From an uncultured Anaerolineales bacterium (GTDB taxonomy: Bacteria; Chloroflexota; Anaerolineae; Aggregatilineales; Aggregatilineaceae), in the NCBI GenBank assembly GCA_937135955.1, contig CAKZOB010000092.1:1-39807 (forward strand): a stretch of 39,807 nucleotides of DNA, given 5' to 3'. The translations under genes and the position numbers were made by a program. The notes beneath the pieces are model-generated. The model was not told where the DNA came from, did no database searches, and worked only from the letters and a program-made list of their open reading frames with translations. Below, in pieces: positions 23,425 through 32,301 of the stretch (within the stretch, counting starts at the first letter, position 1; each line of letters begins with the position of its first letter).

Positions 23425-24702
23425 ATGCACAGCGCGAGTGCGGGCAAGCGCCTGACCATCTACGTAGGCGAAAGCGACTCCTGGCGGGGGCGCTCGCTCT
23501 ACATGAGCATTCTGGAGACGTTGCGACAGAACGGCATCGCCGGGGCAACCGTGGTGCGCGGGCAGGCCGGTTTTGGTGCGCATAGCCTGATCCATACCTG
23601 GCGCATTGAGCGCCTCTCGATGGATCTGCCCATGATCATCATCGTGGTGGACACGCCCGAAAACATCGAGCGGGCGCTGGCGCTGGTGAGGCCGATGGTG
23701 CGCGAGGGGTTGATCACCCTGGAAGATATCGAGATTGTCAAGTACACGCACCGCTACCTGCACCCGCTGCCCGCTGATTTGCCGGTCAGCGCGGTCATGA
23801 CGCGACAGGTGCTCACCGTTTCGCCCGATGCCCCTGCGCTGGAGGTGATCGAACTGCTGTTGGGCAAGCTGTTCAAGGCGGTGCCGGTCGTGGACGCCCG
23901 AAATCGTGTGGTGGGCATCATCACCGAGACCGATCTGCTGGAGAAGGCCGGTATGCCTGCCCGTCTGGCCGTTGCAGGGCGGCTGGAAGAAGAAGACCTG
24001 CGCGCCTTCCTGGGGCAGATTCGCCGCGAGAAGACGGCGCAGGACATCATGACCGCGCCGGTCGTCACGGCACGCACCGACGAAGCGCTGGGGCATGTGG
24101 TGCAGCGGATGCTGGAACGCGGATTGCGCCGCCTGCCAGTGACCGACGCTAACGGTAAACTGATGGGCATGATCAGCCGGGTAGATGTGCTGCGGGCTGC
24201 CGCCGGAACTGCCGTTGCCGAGGAGGAGGAAGCCGCTCCCCGCGCTGGCAATACGCTGGGCGAGGTGATGATCCCTCAGGTGCCTACCGTGCGGACCAGC
24301 GACGACCTGGTGGATGTGCTCCAACAAATGTTGCAGGGACGCTTCACCTATGTGGTGGTGCTCGATGAGGAGGGCCACCCGGTGGGCGTCATCACCGAAG
24401 GCGACCTGGTGGCCCGCGTGGCTCCGCCGGTGCGAGGGGGTGTGTTGCAGGCACTGGCTCGCCGTATGTTGGGGCGCGAGGTGCCCCGCGGGGATGTCTT
24501 CGCCCGCGATATTATGTCCGAACGCGCGCTGACTGCTCCGCCAGAGATGAGTGTGACGGATGGCATCGCGCTGATGTTGCGCGAGGGGCGCAAGCGCATC
24601 GTGGTCACCGACGCGGACGGTCGCCCGCTGGGCCTGGTGGATCGGCAGGCGTTGCTGGCGGCGAGTTTGGGGGAGCAGGGCGCGTCGTTGACTAACCATT
24701 GA
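23425..24702 (+). CDS. DUF190 and CBS-domain protein of the fluoride operon
   Basis: 425 residues with GAGGGAG before the ATG. The N-terminal DUF190 domain (about 5-105, a PII-like ferredoxin fold) contains RLTIYVGESDSWRGRSLYMSILE, in part, and the G-H-S region AGFGAHSLIHT. Two CBS-domain pairs follow, visible as VSAVMTRQVLTVSPDAPALE, AQDIMTAPVVTARTDEALGH, LGEVMIPQVPTVRTSDDLVD and ARDIMSERALTAPPEMSVTD, each followed by an RLPVTDANGK-like strand. CBS pairs bind adenine nucleotides. DUF190 genes are frequent neighbours of crcB. A nucleotide-sensing regulatory partner for fluoride export is a reasonable inference, not a demonstrated role. Four CBS units fused to DUF190 is a larger form than stand-alone DUF190. 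Confidence 0.88.
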   Translation: MHSASAGKRLTIYVGESDSWRGRSLYMSILETLRQNGIAGATVVRGQAGFGAHSLIHTWRIERLSMDLPMIIIVVDTPENIERALALVRPMVREGLITLEDIEIVKYTHRYLHPLPADLPVSAVMTRQVLTVSPDAPALEVIELLLGKLFKAVPVVDARNRVVGIITETDLLEKAGMPARLAVAGRLEEEDLRAFLGQIRREKTAQDIMTAPVVTARTDEALGHVVQRMLERGLRRLPVTDANGKLMGMISRVDVLRAAAGTAVAEEEEAAPRAGNTLGEVMIPQVPTVRTSDDLVDVLQQMLQGRFTYVVVLDEEGHPVGVITEGDLVARVAPPVRGGVLQALARRMLGREVPRGDVFARDIMSERALTAPPEMSVTDGIALMLREGRKRIVVTDADGRPLGLVDRQALLAASLGEQGASLTNH

Positions 24703-24724
24703 CGCCCCGCACCCCTGATGTTAT

Positions 24725-24746
24725 GCTCTGACACGACGAACAGAGC
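24725..24746 (+). promoter_or_regulatory. Inverted repeat upstream of hrcA, possible divergent HrcA site
   Basis: GCTCTG (24725-24730) and CAGAGC (24741-24746), perfect 6-base arms with a 10-base spacer, 10 bases before the hrcA start. The layout recalls CIRCE (9-base arms, 9-base spacer), but the sequence is not the CIRCE consensus TTAGCACTC-N9-GAGTGCTAA. Confidence 0.35.
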
Positions 24747-24755
24747 CGTAGAGTT

Positions 24756-25856
24756 GTGGCCGTGTCACCTGATCCTATGCCGTTGCGCAGTCCATCGCTT
24801 AACCCTGTGCCACCGGACGATCTGCCTGCGCTGACCGAGCGCCAGGAGCGTATCCTGTCGTTGATCGTGCGCGAGTATATCCGCACGGGGCAGCCTGTTG
24901 GCTCCAAGACGCTGGTCGAGCGCTTCGACCTGGAGGTCAGCAGCGCTACCGTGCGCAACGAAATGGGCGTGCTGGAAGAGCACGGCCTGATCTACGCGCC
25001 GCACACCTCGGCGGGGCGCGTGCCCACCCGCCAGGGACTGCGCTACTTTGTGCACCGCCTGTTGACCGCGGCCAATCTGCCCCTGCAAGAACGGCAGCGC
25101 ATCGCCCGCGAGTTTGCCAGCGCCACGCTCAATGTAGACGAATGGCCGCGCATTGCCGCTATGGTGCTCTCGCGCACGGCGCGCACCGCCGCGCTGGTGA
25201 CGCCGCCGCGTCCGGTGGAGAATCAGTTCAAGCACCTGGAACTGATCAGCACTCAGGGGCGGCTGGTGTTGATGGTGCTGGTGTTGCAGGGCGGGGTAGT
25301 GCATCAGCAGATTCTGACGCTGGCCGAACCGGTGCCGCAGACGGTGCTTTCGCGCACAGCGCAGATTCTCACGGCCAGTTGCGCCGGTCTCACCGCCGAC
25401 CAGGTGCAGGCCAAAGCCCGTCAGCAGCCGGATGCCCTGACGCGCGAGATCGCCGAGCTGGTCGCCGAGGCCATGCGGCAAACCAACCTGCAAACGGCCC
25501 GCGACGTGGTGCGCTATGGCCTGAGCGAGAGCCTGTCGTCCTTCACCGATGACGAAGCGCAGCAGGTGTTGCGCGTGTTGGAAGAAGAAGACCTGCTGGA
25601 AGACATCCTGCGCGAAATGCTGGCTCCCGATCAGCCCGATCTGCGCATCCTGGTTGGCGGGGAGGGGCGCTGGGAGAGTCTGAGTCATCTGAGCATGGTG
25701 CTGGGCCGCTACGGGACACGCCAGGCGCATGGAGCGTTGGGCGTGCTCGGCCCCACCCGTATGCGCTATGGGCGCGCCATCAGCGCGGTGCGCTATGTGG
25801 CTGGCTTGATGTCGGGCCTGCTGGACGACGTGTATAGCGAATCGCGACCCGACTGA
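24756..25856 (+). CDS. hrcA: Heat-inducible transcription repressor HrcA
   Basis: 366 residues from a GTG (a second GTG two codons later is possible). The N-terminal winged helix reads LTERQERILSLIVREYIRTG, then PVGSKTLVERF, then VSSATVRNEMGVLEEHGLIY and PHTSAGRVPTRQGLRYFV, diagnostic for HrcA. The GAF-like dimerisation domain and the C-terminal segment (MRYGRAISAVRYVAGLMSGLL) are complete. HrcA represses dnaK and groE operons by binding CIRCE and needs GroEL for activity. It precedes grpE-dnaK-dnaJ as in many bacteria, yet no canonical CIRCE is visible anywhere in the window. Confidence 0.95.
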   Translation: MAVSPDPMPLRSPSLNPVPPDDLPALTERQERILSLIVREYIRTGQPVGSKTLVERFDLEVSSATVRNEMGVLEEHGLIYAPHTSAGRVPTRQGLRYFVHRLLTAANLPLQERQRIAREFASATLNVDEWPRIAAMVLSRTARTAALVTPPRPVENQFKHLELISTQGRLVLMVLVLQGGVVHQQILTLAEPVPQTVLSRTAQILTASCAGLTADQVQAKARQQPDALTREIAELVAEAMRQTNLQTARDVVRYGLSESLSSFTDDEAQQVLRVLEEEDLLEDILREMLAPDQPDLRILVGGEGRWESLSHLSMVLGRYGTRQAHGALGVLGPTRMRYGRAISAVRYVAGLMSGLLDDVYSESRPD

Positions 25857-25970
25857 TCTGTTGCCTTCCCCTCCTTCTGACCAACTTCACACCTTTTGAT
25901 GCGATTCCATTGTTTTGCTAATGGAAATCTATTACTGATCCGCTACACTACGGACGCTATCAATGTGAGA

Positions 25971-26116
25971 GGCCATTTGATAACCCCTCACCCCGGCGCT
26001 GTGCGCCACCCCTCTCCCTCACTGGGGCGAGGGGGGAAAACCTTGCCCACCTCCCCTTCGCCCCTTAGAGGAAGAAGGGGCCGGGGGTTGAGGGGGCTTT
26101 TCAAACGGTCTGTGAG
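25971..26116 (+). repeat. MITE-like repeat, family A, copy 3 (subtype 2)
   Basis: Core: AACCCCTCACCCCGGCGCTG ... GGGGCGAGGGGGGAAAA ... CCCCTTCGCCCC ... GAAGGGGCCGGGGGTTGAGG. Terminal inverted repeats are imperfect: AGAGGCCATTTGATAA left and TTTTCAAACGGTCT right. The copy at 39449-39600 has nearly the same ends. It occupies most of the hrcA-grpE gap, so grpE-dnaK transcripts must cross it or start after it. Confidence 0.78.
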
Positions 26117-26151
26117 CATACCTGCACTGCGAGACGTGGGAGGAGAGCGGA

Positions 26152-26775
26152 TTGACTGCCGAACAGACCCCTCGGAACGAAGAGCTACGCCCGGACGAGG
26201 AAGCGGTTGCAGCCGAAGCGACGCTGTCTGGCGAGGAGACCGTCCCGGCGGGCAAAGGCCCCGATCCGGACGGGCCTGCCGCCTCAGCGGAGCAGACAGT
26301 CACCGTGGAGGGTGATGTGGCTGAACTAACGATGCGCCTCGAAGAGGCCGAAAGCCGCGCCGGTGAATACCTGGACAGCCTGCAACGCGAGCGCGCCGCC
26401 TTTCAGAATTATCGGCGGCGCGTCGAGCGCGAGCGGGCCGAACAGGCCCAGGTGATCGCGGGCGAGTTGTTGCTCAAACTGCTGCCGACGCTCGACGACT
26501 TCTACCGCGCCATGGAAGCGGTGCCGGAAGGCGAGCGCAATCAGTGGTTCGAGGGGATCGCGCTGATCCTGCGCAAGTTCGAGCGCTTCCTGGCCGATGA
26601 GGGGGTGGAAGAAATCCCGGCCCTGGGCCAGCCCTTCGACCCGGCCCTGCACGAGGCCATCGGCGTGGATCACGACAGCGAGGCAGACAGCGGGACGATC
26701 ACGGCGGTGCTGCAGCGCGGCTATCGTCTGGGCGACCGGGTGTTGCGTCCGGCCCTGGTGCGCGTCGCAGGATGA
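26152..26775 (+). CDS. grpE: GrpE nucleotide exchange factor
   Basis: 207 residues from a TTG at 26152, chosen because AGGAG at 26141-26145 is well placed. The first ~60 residues are acidic and low-complexity; then comes the long coiled-coil helix (LTMRLEEAESRAGEYLDSLQ, then FQNYRRRVERERAEQ), the four-helix bundle and the beta-wing with GVEEIPALGQPFDPALHEAI and VLQRGYRLGDRVLRPALVRV. It dimerises and exchanges ADP for ATP on DnaK, whose gene follows by 72 bases. Confidence 0.96.
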   Translation: MTAEQTPRNEELRPDEEAVAAEATLSGEETVPAGKGPDPDGPAASAEQTVTVEGDVAELTMRLEEAESRAGEYLDSLQRERAAFQNYRRRVERERAEQAQVIAGELLLKLLPTLDDFYRAMEAVPEGERNQWFEGIALILRKFERFLADEGVEEIPALGQPFDPALHEAIGVDHDSEADSGTITAVLQRGYRLGDRVLRPALVRVAG

Positions 26776-26847
26776 GGGCGGCTAACCTGGCACGGAACGC
26801 AGAGCAGAGCAATTATCCACTGACATTTGAGAACGAGGTGAACGCAC

Positions 26848-28731
26848 ATGGGCAAAATCATCGGCATTGACCTGGGTACGACGAACTCGGTGATGGCCGT
26901 CATCGAAGGTGGCGAGCCGACCGTGATCCCGTCTTCGGAAGGGGGACGCCTGATCCCCTCGGTGGTGGCGGTTAACAAGCAGGGTGAACGGTTGGTGGGG
27001 CAGCTTGCCCGCCGTCAGGCCGTGATGAATCCGGAGAACACCATCTTCTCCATCAAGCGCTTCATGGGGCGCAAGTTCGACGACCCGGAAGTACAGAAGG
27101 CGTTGAAGGTGGTGCCCTATAAGGTGAGCGCCGCGCCCAACGGCGACGTGCGCGTACACATGGGCGGCAAGGTCTACAGCCCGCCGGAAATCTCGGCGAT
27201 GATCCTGCAGAAGATCAAGCAGGACGCCGAAGCCTACCTGGGCGAGGAAGTCACGCAGGCGGTGATCACTGTGCCGGCTTACTTCAACGACAGTCAGCGT
27301 CAGGCGACCAAGGACGCCGGGCGCATCGCCGGCCTGGAAGTGCTGCGCATCATCAACGAGCCGACGGCGTCGTCGCTGGCCTATGGCATGGATAAGAAGA
27401 ACGACGAGACGCTGGCCGTCTACGACCTGGGTGGCGGGACGTTCGATATCTCGATCCTGGATGTGAGCGAGGGCCTGATCGAGGTGCGCTCTACCAACGG
27501 CGACACCTACCTGGGTGGCGACGACTTCGATCAGCGCATCATTGACTGGATCGCCGAGGAGTTCAAGAAAGAACAGGGCATTGACCTGCGCCAGGATCGT
27601 CAGGCGTTGCAGCGCCTGAAGGAAGCCGCCGAAAACGCCAAGAAGGAACTCTCGACTACCATGCAGGCCGAGATCAACCTGCCCTTCATCACGGCGGACG
27701 CCAGCGGGCCGAAGCACCTGAACATGACCCTGACCCGCGCCAAGCTGGAAAGCCTGACGGCAGACCTGATCGAGCGCACCATCGAGCCGTGCAAGCGCGC
27801 CCTGGCCGACGCTGGCCTGAAGCCCTCGGACATTGACGAGGTGCTGTTGGTGGGCGGTATGACCCGTATGCCCGCCGTGCAGGAGGCCGTGCGCAAGTTC
27901 TTCGGCAAAGAGCCGAACAAGACCGTCAATCCGGACGAGGTGGTGGCCATCGGTGCGGCGATCCAGGCGGGCGTGCTGGGTGGCGAGGTCAAGGAAGTGT
28001 TGCTGCTCGACGTGACGCCGCTGACGCTGTCCATTGAGACACTGGGCGGGGTGGCAACGCCCATCATCGAGCGCAACACCACCATCCCCACCCGCAAGAG
28101 CCAGATTTTCAGCACGGCGTCCGACGGGCAGACGCAGGTGGAGATTCACGTCGTGCAGGGCGAGCGTCCTATGGCCGCCGACAACAAGACCCTGGGCCGC
28201 TTCATCCTGGACGGCATCCCGCCTGCGCCGCGCGGCGTGCCGCAGATCGAGGTGACGTTCGACATTGACGCCAACGGCATCCTGAACGTCAGCGCGCGCG
28301 ACAAGGCCACTGGCCGCGAGCAGAAGATCACCATCACCGCCAGCAGCGGCCTGAGCGAAGCCGAGATCGAGCGCATGATTAAAGAGGCGGAGAAGCACGC
28401 CGCCGAAGATGCCCGTCGCCGCGAACAGGTCGAGGCGCGCAACAACTGCGACGCGATGATCTTCAACGCCGAGAAGGCCCTGCGCGAGTATGGCGATAAA
28501 ATCCCTGCCAGCACGCGCGAAGATGTCGAGAAGAAGATCGAGGCGGCGCGCAAGGCGATGGAGAGCAACGACACGCAGACGATCAAGCGGGCTACCGAAG
28601 AATTGGGCCTGGCCTTCCAGCAGATCGGCGCGGCGATGTATGGGCAGGCCGGGGCGGCTGCTGGTGATGGCAGCGGCTACGGCGAGCGCACCGACGAAGA
28701 CGTGATCGAGGGCGACTACACCGAGTCGTAG
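26848..28731 (+). CDS. dnaK: Molecular chaperone DnaK (Hsp70)
   Basis: 627 residues, full length, GAGGTGA before the ATG. The nucleotide-binding domain shows [14 protein letters not shown] at the N-terminus, [30 protein letters not shown] and [12 protein letters not shown]. The linker [18 protein letters not shown] leads into the substrate-binding domain and lid. The C-terminus ends [12 protein letters not shown], the usual acidic tail. It folds and refolds proteins with DnaJ and GrpE. A terminator just after the gene suggests that dnaJ has its own promoter or depends on read-through. Confidence 0.99.
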   Translation: MGKIIGIDLGTTNSVMAVIEGGEPTVIPSSEGGRLIPSVVAVNKQGERLVGQLARRQAVMNPENTIFSIKRFMGRKFDDPEVQKALKVVPYKVSAAPNGDVRVHMGGKVYSPPEISAMILQKIKQDAEAYLGEEVTQAVITVPAYFNDSQRQATKDAGRIAGLEVLRIINEPTASSLAYGMDKKNDETLAVYDLGGGTFDISILDVSEGLIEVRSTNGDTYLGGDDFDQRIIDWIAEEFKKEQGIDLRQDRQALQRLKEAAENAKKELSTTMQAEINLPFITADASGPKHLNMTLTRAKLESLTADLIERTIEPCKRALADAGLKPSDIDEVLLVGGMTRMPAVQEAVRKFFGKEPNKTVNPDEVVAIGAAIQAGVLGGEVKEVLLLDVTPLTLSIETLGGVATPIIERNTTIPTRKSQIFSTASDGQTQVEIHVVQGERPMAADNKTLGRFILDGIPPAPRGVPQIEVTFDIDANGILNVSARDKATGREQKITITASSGLSEAEIERMIKEAEKHAAEDARRREQVEARNNCDAMIFNAEKALREYGDKIPASTREDVEKKIEAARKAMESNDTQTIKRATEELGLAFQQIGAAMYGQAGAAAGDGSGYGERTDEDVIEGDYTES

Positions 28732-28749
28732 CCCCAGCATAGGTACAGG

Positions 28750-28787
28750 ACAGCGTACAGGCCCTGGGGGGTCTGTGCGCTGTTTTT
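28750..28787 (+). terminator. Intrinsic terminator after dnaK
   Basis: ACAGCGTACAG (28750-28760) pairs with CTGTGCGCTGT (28773-28783), 11 bp with one wobble, followed by a run of T's. Confidence 0.82.
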
Positions 28788-28822
28788 GTGCCGCGCCACG
28801 CTCGCAGCCTGAGGACAGTTTT

Positions 28823-28950
28823 TGAACCGCGGAGACGCAGAGAACGCAGAGAGGAAGACTACGAGAATCTTCCGGCGCGGAGACTGCGGAGGAATTTGCG
28901 ATCCACTCCGATACGCTCTTCTCCGTGTCCTCTGCGCCTTGGCGGTGACT
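28823..28950. repeat. Family-B repeat, most complete copy (inverted arms)
   Basis: The left arm GAACCGCGGAGACGCAGAG, then AACGCAGAG (28824-28851), faces a right arm TCTCCGTGTCCTCTGCG, then CCTTGGCGGTGA (28920-28949), its approximate reverse complement, with about 65 bases between. It sits between the dnaK terminator and dnaJ. Partial copies are at 4848-4912, 31387-31428 and 32123-32137. Confidence 0.65.
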
Positions 28951-29020
28951 TAGCGGCCAGCCTGCCCTTTGAACTCGCGCCGCACTGGGATAGAATCTGT
29001 AGCGCTGAGGAATACCCCGA

Positions 29021-30184
29021 ATGGAACGCACCATGCCACGCGATTACTACGAAATTCTGGGCGTGCCGCGCAGCGCGTCGAAGGAAGACATCCGGCGCGC
29101 CTTTCGGCAGCTCGCCCGCCAGTATCACCCGGACGTGAGCGACGCGCCCGACGCCGAAGAGCGCTTCAAGGAGATCAACGAGGCGTATCAGGTGCTCTCC
29201 GACGACGAACGGCGTGCCGCCTACGACCGCTTCGGACATGCGGGCCTCAGTGGGATGCCCGGCGGTGGGTTCACGGGTGGCATTCCCACCATGGAGGAGA
29301 TTCTCGAAGAGTTCTTCGGTGGACTGGGGGGCTTCGGTTTCGGGGGCTTTGGCACGGGGCGACGGCGGCGCGCGCCGGTGCAGGGCCGCGACCTGCGCCA
29401 GGAGGTGCGCCTGAGCTTCGAGCAGGCGGTCTTCGGGGCGGAGATCGATCTGGACGTCAGCCGGCGCGAGACCTGCCGCGTCTGCGGCGGCAACGGGGCG
29501 GAGCCGGGCACACAGCCGCGCACCTGCCCGGAATGCAACGGCACGGGTCAGGTGCGGCGGGTGCATCAGACCTTCGGTTTCAGCATGGTCAACGTGACAG
29601 ACTGCCCGCGTTGCAAAGGGCGTGGGCAGGTGATTGACACCCCCTGTCACGAGTGCCGCGGGCAGGGCGTGGTGCAGCGCACGCGCACCCTTACCGTCAA
29701 GGTGCCGCCGGGTGTGGACGACGGGATGCAAATCCGCCTGGCCGGTGAGGGCGAACCCAGCCCCAACGGTGGGCCGCCCGGCGACCTTTACGTGGTGCTG
29801 ACCGTTGACCGCCATCAGTTCTTCGAGCGGCGCAACAACGATATCATCCTGGAAGTGTCTATCAACGTGGCCCAGGCGGCGTTGGGCGATGTCATCAAGG
29901 TGCCGACCGTAGACGGCGAGACCGAACTGACCATTCCGGCGGGCACGCAGTCCGGCGACGTGATCCGGCTGCGCGGGATGGGCGTGCCCAAGCTGCGGCG
30001 CGACGGCACAACCTCCGGGCGGGGCGATCAGTTGGTGGTGATCAACGTGGAGGTGCCAACCAAGCTCACCAAAGAGCAACGCCGCCTGTTCGAGGAACTG
30101 GGGCGGACGCTGGGGCACGAGGTGACGCCGCAGAAGGCGCGCGGTCTGCGCGACCGCCTGGCCGACTTCTTCACCGGGAATTGA
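29021..30184 (+). CDS. dnaJ: Co-chaperone DnaJ (type I Hsp40)
   Basis: 387 residues from the ATG at 29021, which has GAGGAA upstream; ATG 29033 gives the more usual DnaJ start and is an alternative. J domain at about 5-70 with HPD at 36-38, which stimulates DnaK ATPase. A Gly/Phe-rich linker follows (GGLGGFGFGGFGTG), then four zinc-binding C-x2-C-x-G-x-G repeats: CRVCGGNG, CPECNGTG, CPRCKGRG and CHECRGQG. The C-terminal substrate-binding and dimerisation domains are complete. It is separated from dnaK by 289 bases holding a terminator and a repeat, so cotranscription with dnaK is uncertain. Confidence 0.98.
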   Translation: MERTMPRDYYEILGVPRSASKEDIRRAFRQLARQYHPDVSDAPDAEERFKEINEAYQVLSDDERRAAYDRFGHAGLSGMPGGGFTGGIPTMEEILEEFFGGLGGFGFGGFGTGRRRRAPVQGRDLRQEVRLSFEQAVFGAEIDLDVSRRETCRVCGGNGAEPGTQPRTCPECNGTGQVRRVHQTFGFSMVNVTDCPRCKGRGQVIDTPCHECRGQGVVQRTRTLTVKVPPGVDDGMQIRLAGEGEPSPNGGPPGDLYVVLTVDRHQFFERRNNDIILEVSINVAQAALGDVIKVPTVDGETELTIPAGTQSGDVIRLRGMGVPKLRRDGTTSGRGDQLVVINVEVPTKLTKEQRRLFEELGRTLGHEVTPQKARGLRDRLADFFTGN

Positions 30185-30212
30185 GGGCTGGGCAGTGCCC
30201 AGACAATAGACA

Positions 30213-30250
30213 GAGAAACGGGCCTCCGGCTGGAAGCCCGTTTCTCTTGC
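30213..30250 (+). terminator. Terminator after dnaJ
   Basis: A perfect 11-bp stem GAGAAACGGGC (30213-30223) / GCCCGTTTCTC (30236-30246). The T's are mostly inside the stem, so strength is uncertain. The following 200 bases up to prmA are AT-rich, with a TATAAT at 30376-30381 and a small AAAAAAC-AGA-GTTTTTT hairpin (30385-30401), but no clear -35. Confidence 0.65.
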
Positions 30251-30464
30251 GCGTATCACTTTGAGGAGGAGGACGGGGCCTGTTAGGTCACGATGGGGCT
30301 ACGATTTGGGTTCAGCACGCTTCGATGGTGACCCCGTCATCTACATCATAGCACAGTTTTCGTTACAAGCAACATTATAATCATAAAAAACAGAGTTTTT
30401 TACTAAATATTTACAACTTCGCCTGCGCCGGGGCTGGGTCCCCGTTTTGCCCTGCGAGGAAACC

Positions 30465-31385
30465 GTGGACTGGATCGAAGTCTCTCTGGAAGTGGACGGC
30501 GAAGCAGCGGAGGCGGTGGCCGACCTGCTGGCCCGTTACGGGCATCAGGGCGTGGCCATCGAGCAGGCGGGCTTCCCCGTCGAGGTGTGGCCGGACGAAA
30601 TCCCGCCCGCCGATCGCCTGATTGTGCGCGCCTATTTTCCCGCTGACGAACGCGCCGAAGCTGCCCAACAGCAGTTGCGCGAGGCATTGTGGCACATGGG
30701 GCAACTTTACCCCATGCCGGAGCCGGTCTTCCGGGTGGTCAAGGAAGAAGACTGGGCCGAAGCCTGGAAACAACACTATCATCCGTTGCGCCTGGGGCGG
30801 CGGCTGTACATCCGTCCACAGTGGGTGACTCCCGCCGACGAACGCCCCGACGATGTGGTGCTGGTGCTCGACCCTGGCATGGCCTTCGGCACGGGCACGC
30901 ATCCCACCACACAGCTTTGCCTGATCGCGCTGGAAGAGTTGCTGGCCGAGCGCCCCGCTCTGGATGTGCTCGACCTGGGCTGCGGGTCGGGCATTCTGGG
31001 CATTGCGGCGCTCAAGCTCGGCGCGGCGCACGTGCTGGCCTTGGACACCGATCCGCTGGCCGTCGAGGCCACGTTGCAGAACGCCGCCTACAATCAGGTG
31101 GGTGACCGACTCACCGTGCAGCAGGGCAGCCTGGACGTGCTGCGCCACTCACCGCACCATTTCGACCTGCTGCTTGCCAATATCCTGGCCAAAGTCATCA
31201 TCGCCCTGTGCGCCGAGGGACTGGGCGACGTGCTGCGGGCTGGCGGAGTCGGCATCTTCAGCGGGATCATCCAGGAGCAGGCGGACGAAGTCGAAGCGGC
31301 CTTGCGGGAAGTTGGGTTGCAACCGTATCGGCGGCGCGCGCTGGGCGACTGGGTGGCCATTGAGGCGCGCAAGCCAAGCCGATGA
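30465..31385 (+). CDS. prmA: Ribosomal protein L11 methyltransferase
   Basis: 306 residues from a GTG at 30465 with GAGGA at 30456-30460. A TTG at 30447 would add six residues but lacks a ribosome site, and homologues usually begin near M-D-W-I-E-V-S. The N-terminal substrate-recognition domain (about 1-120) precedes the Rossmann-type methyltransferase domain, with KEEDWAEAWKQHYHPLRLG, PGMAFGTGTHPTT (substrate-side loop), LDLGCGSGILGIAALKLGA (SAM binding) and LLANILAKVIIAL. It trimethylates L11. Position after dnaJ is common in several phyla. Confidence 0.95.
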   Translation: MDWIEVSLEVDGEAAEAVADLLARYGHQGVAIEQAGFPVEVWPDEIPPADRLIVRAYFPADERAEAAQQQLREALWHMGQLYPMPEPVFRVVKEEDWAEAWKQHYHPLRLGRRLYIRPQWVTPADERPDDVVLVLDPGMAFGTGTHPTTQLCLIALEELLAERPALDVLDLGCGSGILGIAALKLGAAHVLALDTDPLAVEATLQNAAYNQVGDRLTVQQGSLDVLRHSPHHFDLLLANILAKVIIALCAEGLGDVLRAGGVGIFSGIIQEQADEVEAALREVGLQPYRRRALGDWVAIEARKPSR

Positions 31386-31386
31386 G

Positions 31387-31428
31387 GCAGAGAGTTGCCC
31401 TGTTTTTCTCTGCGTCTCCGCGGTGAAC
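31387..31428 (+). repeat. Family-B repeat, partial copy
   Basis: CAGAGAGTTGCCCTG, then TTTTTCTCTGCGTCTCCGCG and GTGAACT: the right arm of the family-B repeat in the gap between convergent prmA and lepB. Another short piece, TCCTCTGCGGTGAAC, lies at 32123-32137. Confidence 0.5.
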
Positions 31429-31430
31429 TG

Positions 31431-32015
31431 TCAATAATGTGGGGCGGTAAACAGTGATACGTCGTCCGGCGGCCAGTAGCGCAGGCGGGCAATGCCTTTG
31501 ATGGCGCTGCGGGGCACCGGCCCGAAGGTGTGACTATCCAGGCTGTGACTGCGGTTGTCGCCCAGGACGAAATACTCGTCTGGCCCCAGTTCCCAGGTGC
31601 CGTCGCACGAAGGGTAAGTGCAGAACTCCAGCACGTAGGGTTCTTCGAGCAGTTCGCCGTTGATATACACGCGCCCGGCCCGCACGGTGACCGTCTCGCC
31701 GGGCAGGCCGATGACGCGCTTGATCAGCAATTCGTCCTGGCGCGGGGAGTCCAGCACCACCACGTCGCCGCGAGCCGGGCCGCCCAGCAACATGCTCACA
31801 CGATCCACAATCACGCGCTCGTTGGTAGAGAGAGTCGGCTCCATGCTCGCGCCGTCCACCACATAACGCGGGAGCAGGGTGTCCATGGCCAGGCGCACGA
31901 GCAGCACAACCAGCACGAGCTGAATGATTTCGCGCGCAGCAATCTTCAAACGCGACGGTTCGCGCGTCACTGGCGCTTGTGAGAATGGCGGTTCGACCGG
32001 CGGCCAGGTATTCAC
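31431..32015 (-). CDS. lepB: Signal peptidase I
   Basis: 194 residues from a GTG at 32015, chosen because AGGGAG lies nine bases upstream; a TTG two codons earlier sits too close to that site. One membrane segment near residues 29-45 (EIIQLVLVVLLVRLAMDTLL). The catalytic Ser57 is in VDGASMEPTL and Lys99 in LIKRVIGLPGE. Conserved boxes RGDVVVLDSP and YFVLGDNRSHSLDSHTFGPV complete the S26 family signature. It cleaves signal peptides on the outer face of the membrane. It is a short, Gram-positive-like form. The gene is monocistronic and convergent with prmA. Confidence 0.96.
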   Translation of the reverse strand: MNTWPPVEPPFSQAPVTREPSRLKIAAREIIQLVLVVLLVRLAMDTLLPRYVVDGASMEPTLSTNERVIVDRVSMLLGGPARGDVVVLDSPRQDELLIKRVIGLPGETVTVRAGRVYINGELLEEPYVLEFCTYPSCDGTWELGPDEYFVLGDNRSHSLDSHTFGPVPRSAIKGIARLRYWPPDDVSLFTAPHY

Positions 32016-32152
32016 GGACAATCACTCCCTGGGTGGGTAAGTCGCATCACGCCCCCCATTGTACAGCGCAATGGCGTTTTGCGGATCGCTTTTCAGGGAA
32101 TTCTAATGTGAGACAACGGTAGTCCTCTGCGGTGAACTCTGTTCCAGCTATG

Positions 32153-32301
32153 CATTACCCACAAGTCTCCACCCCTAAATCCCCTCGCCCACAGCGTTGG
32201 GCGAGGGGACTTACTTTCTCTCGGCCAGGCACTCCCCTTCGCCCGCAGCGCGGGAGAAGGGGCCGGGGGTTGAGGGCCATCGGCTCAAGATGTGGGTAAT
32301 G
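32153..32301. repeat. MITE-like repeat, family A, copy 4 (subtype 3), with perfect terminal inverted repeats
   Basis: Ends in perfect 11-base inverted repeats CATTACCCACA (32153-32163) and TGTGGGTAATG (32291-32301). The core GCGAGGGGACTTACTTTCTC ... CCCCTTCGCCCGCAGCGCGG ... AAGGGGCCGGGGGTTGAGGG matches copies 1 and 2, but the ends do not. Total length about 149 bases. Confidence 0.82.

Noticed and set aside
26782-29034. A 750-codon open frame antisense to dnaK and the start of dnaJ
   Set aside because: Open frames opposite highly expressed GC-rich genes are expected from codon bias; it has no ribosome site and its translation shows no family features, while the plus strand encodes canonical DnaK.
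30447-30464. TTG start of prmA at 30447
   Set aside because: No ribosome-binding site; the GTG at 30465 has GAGGA upstream and gives the family's usual N-terminus.
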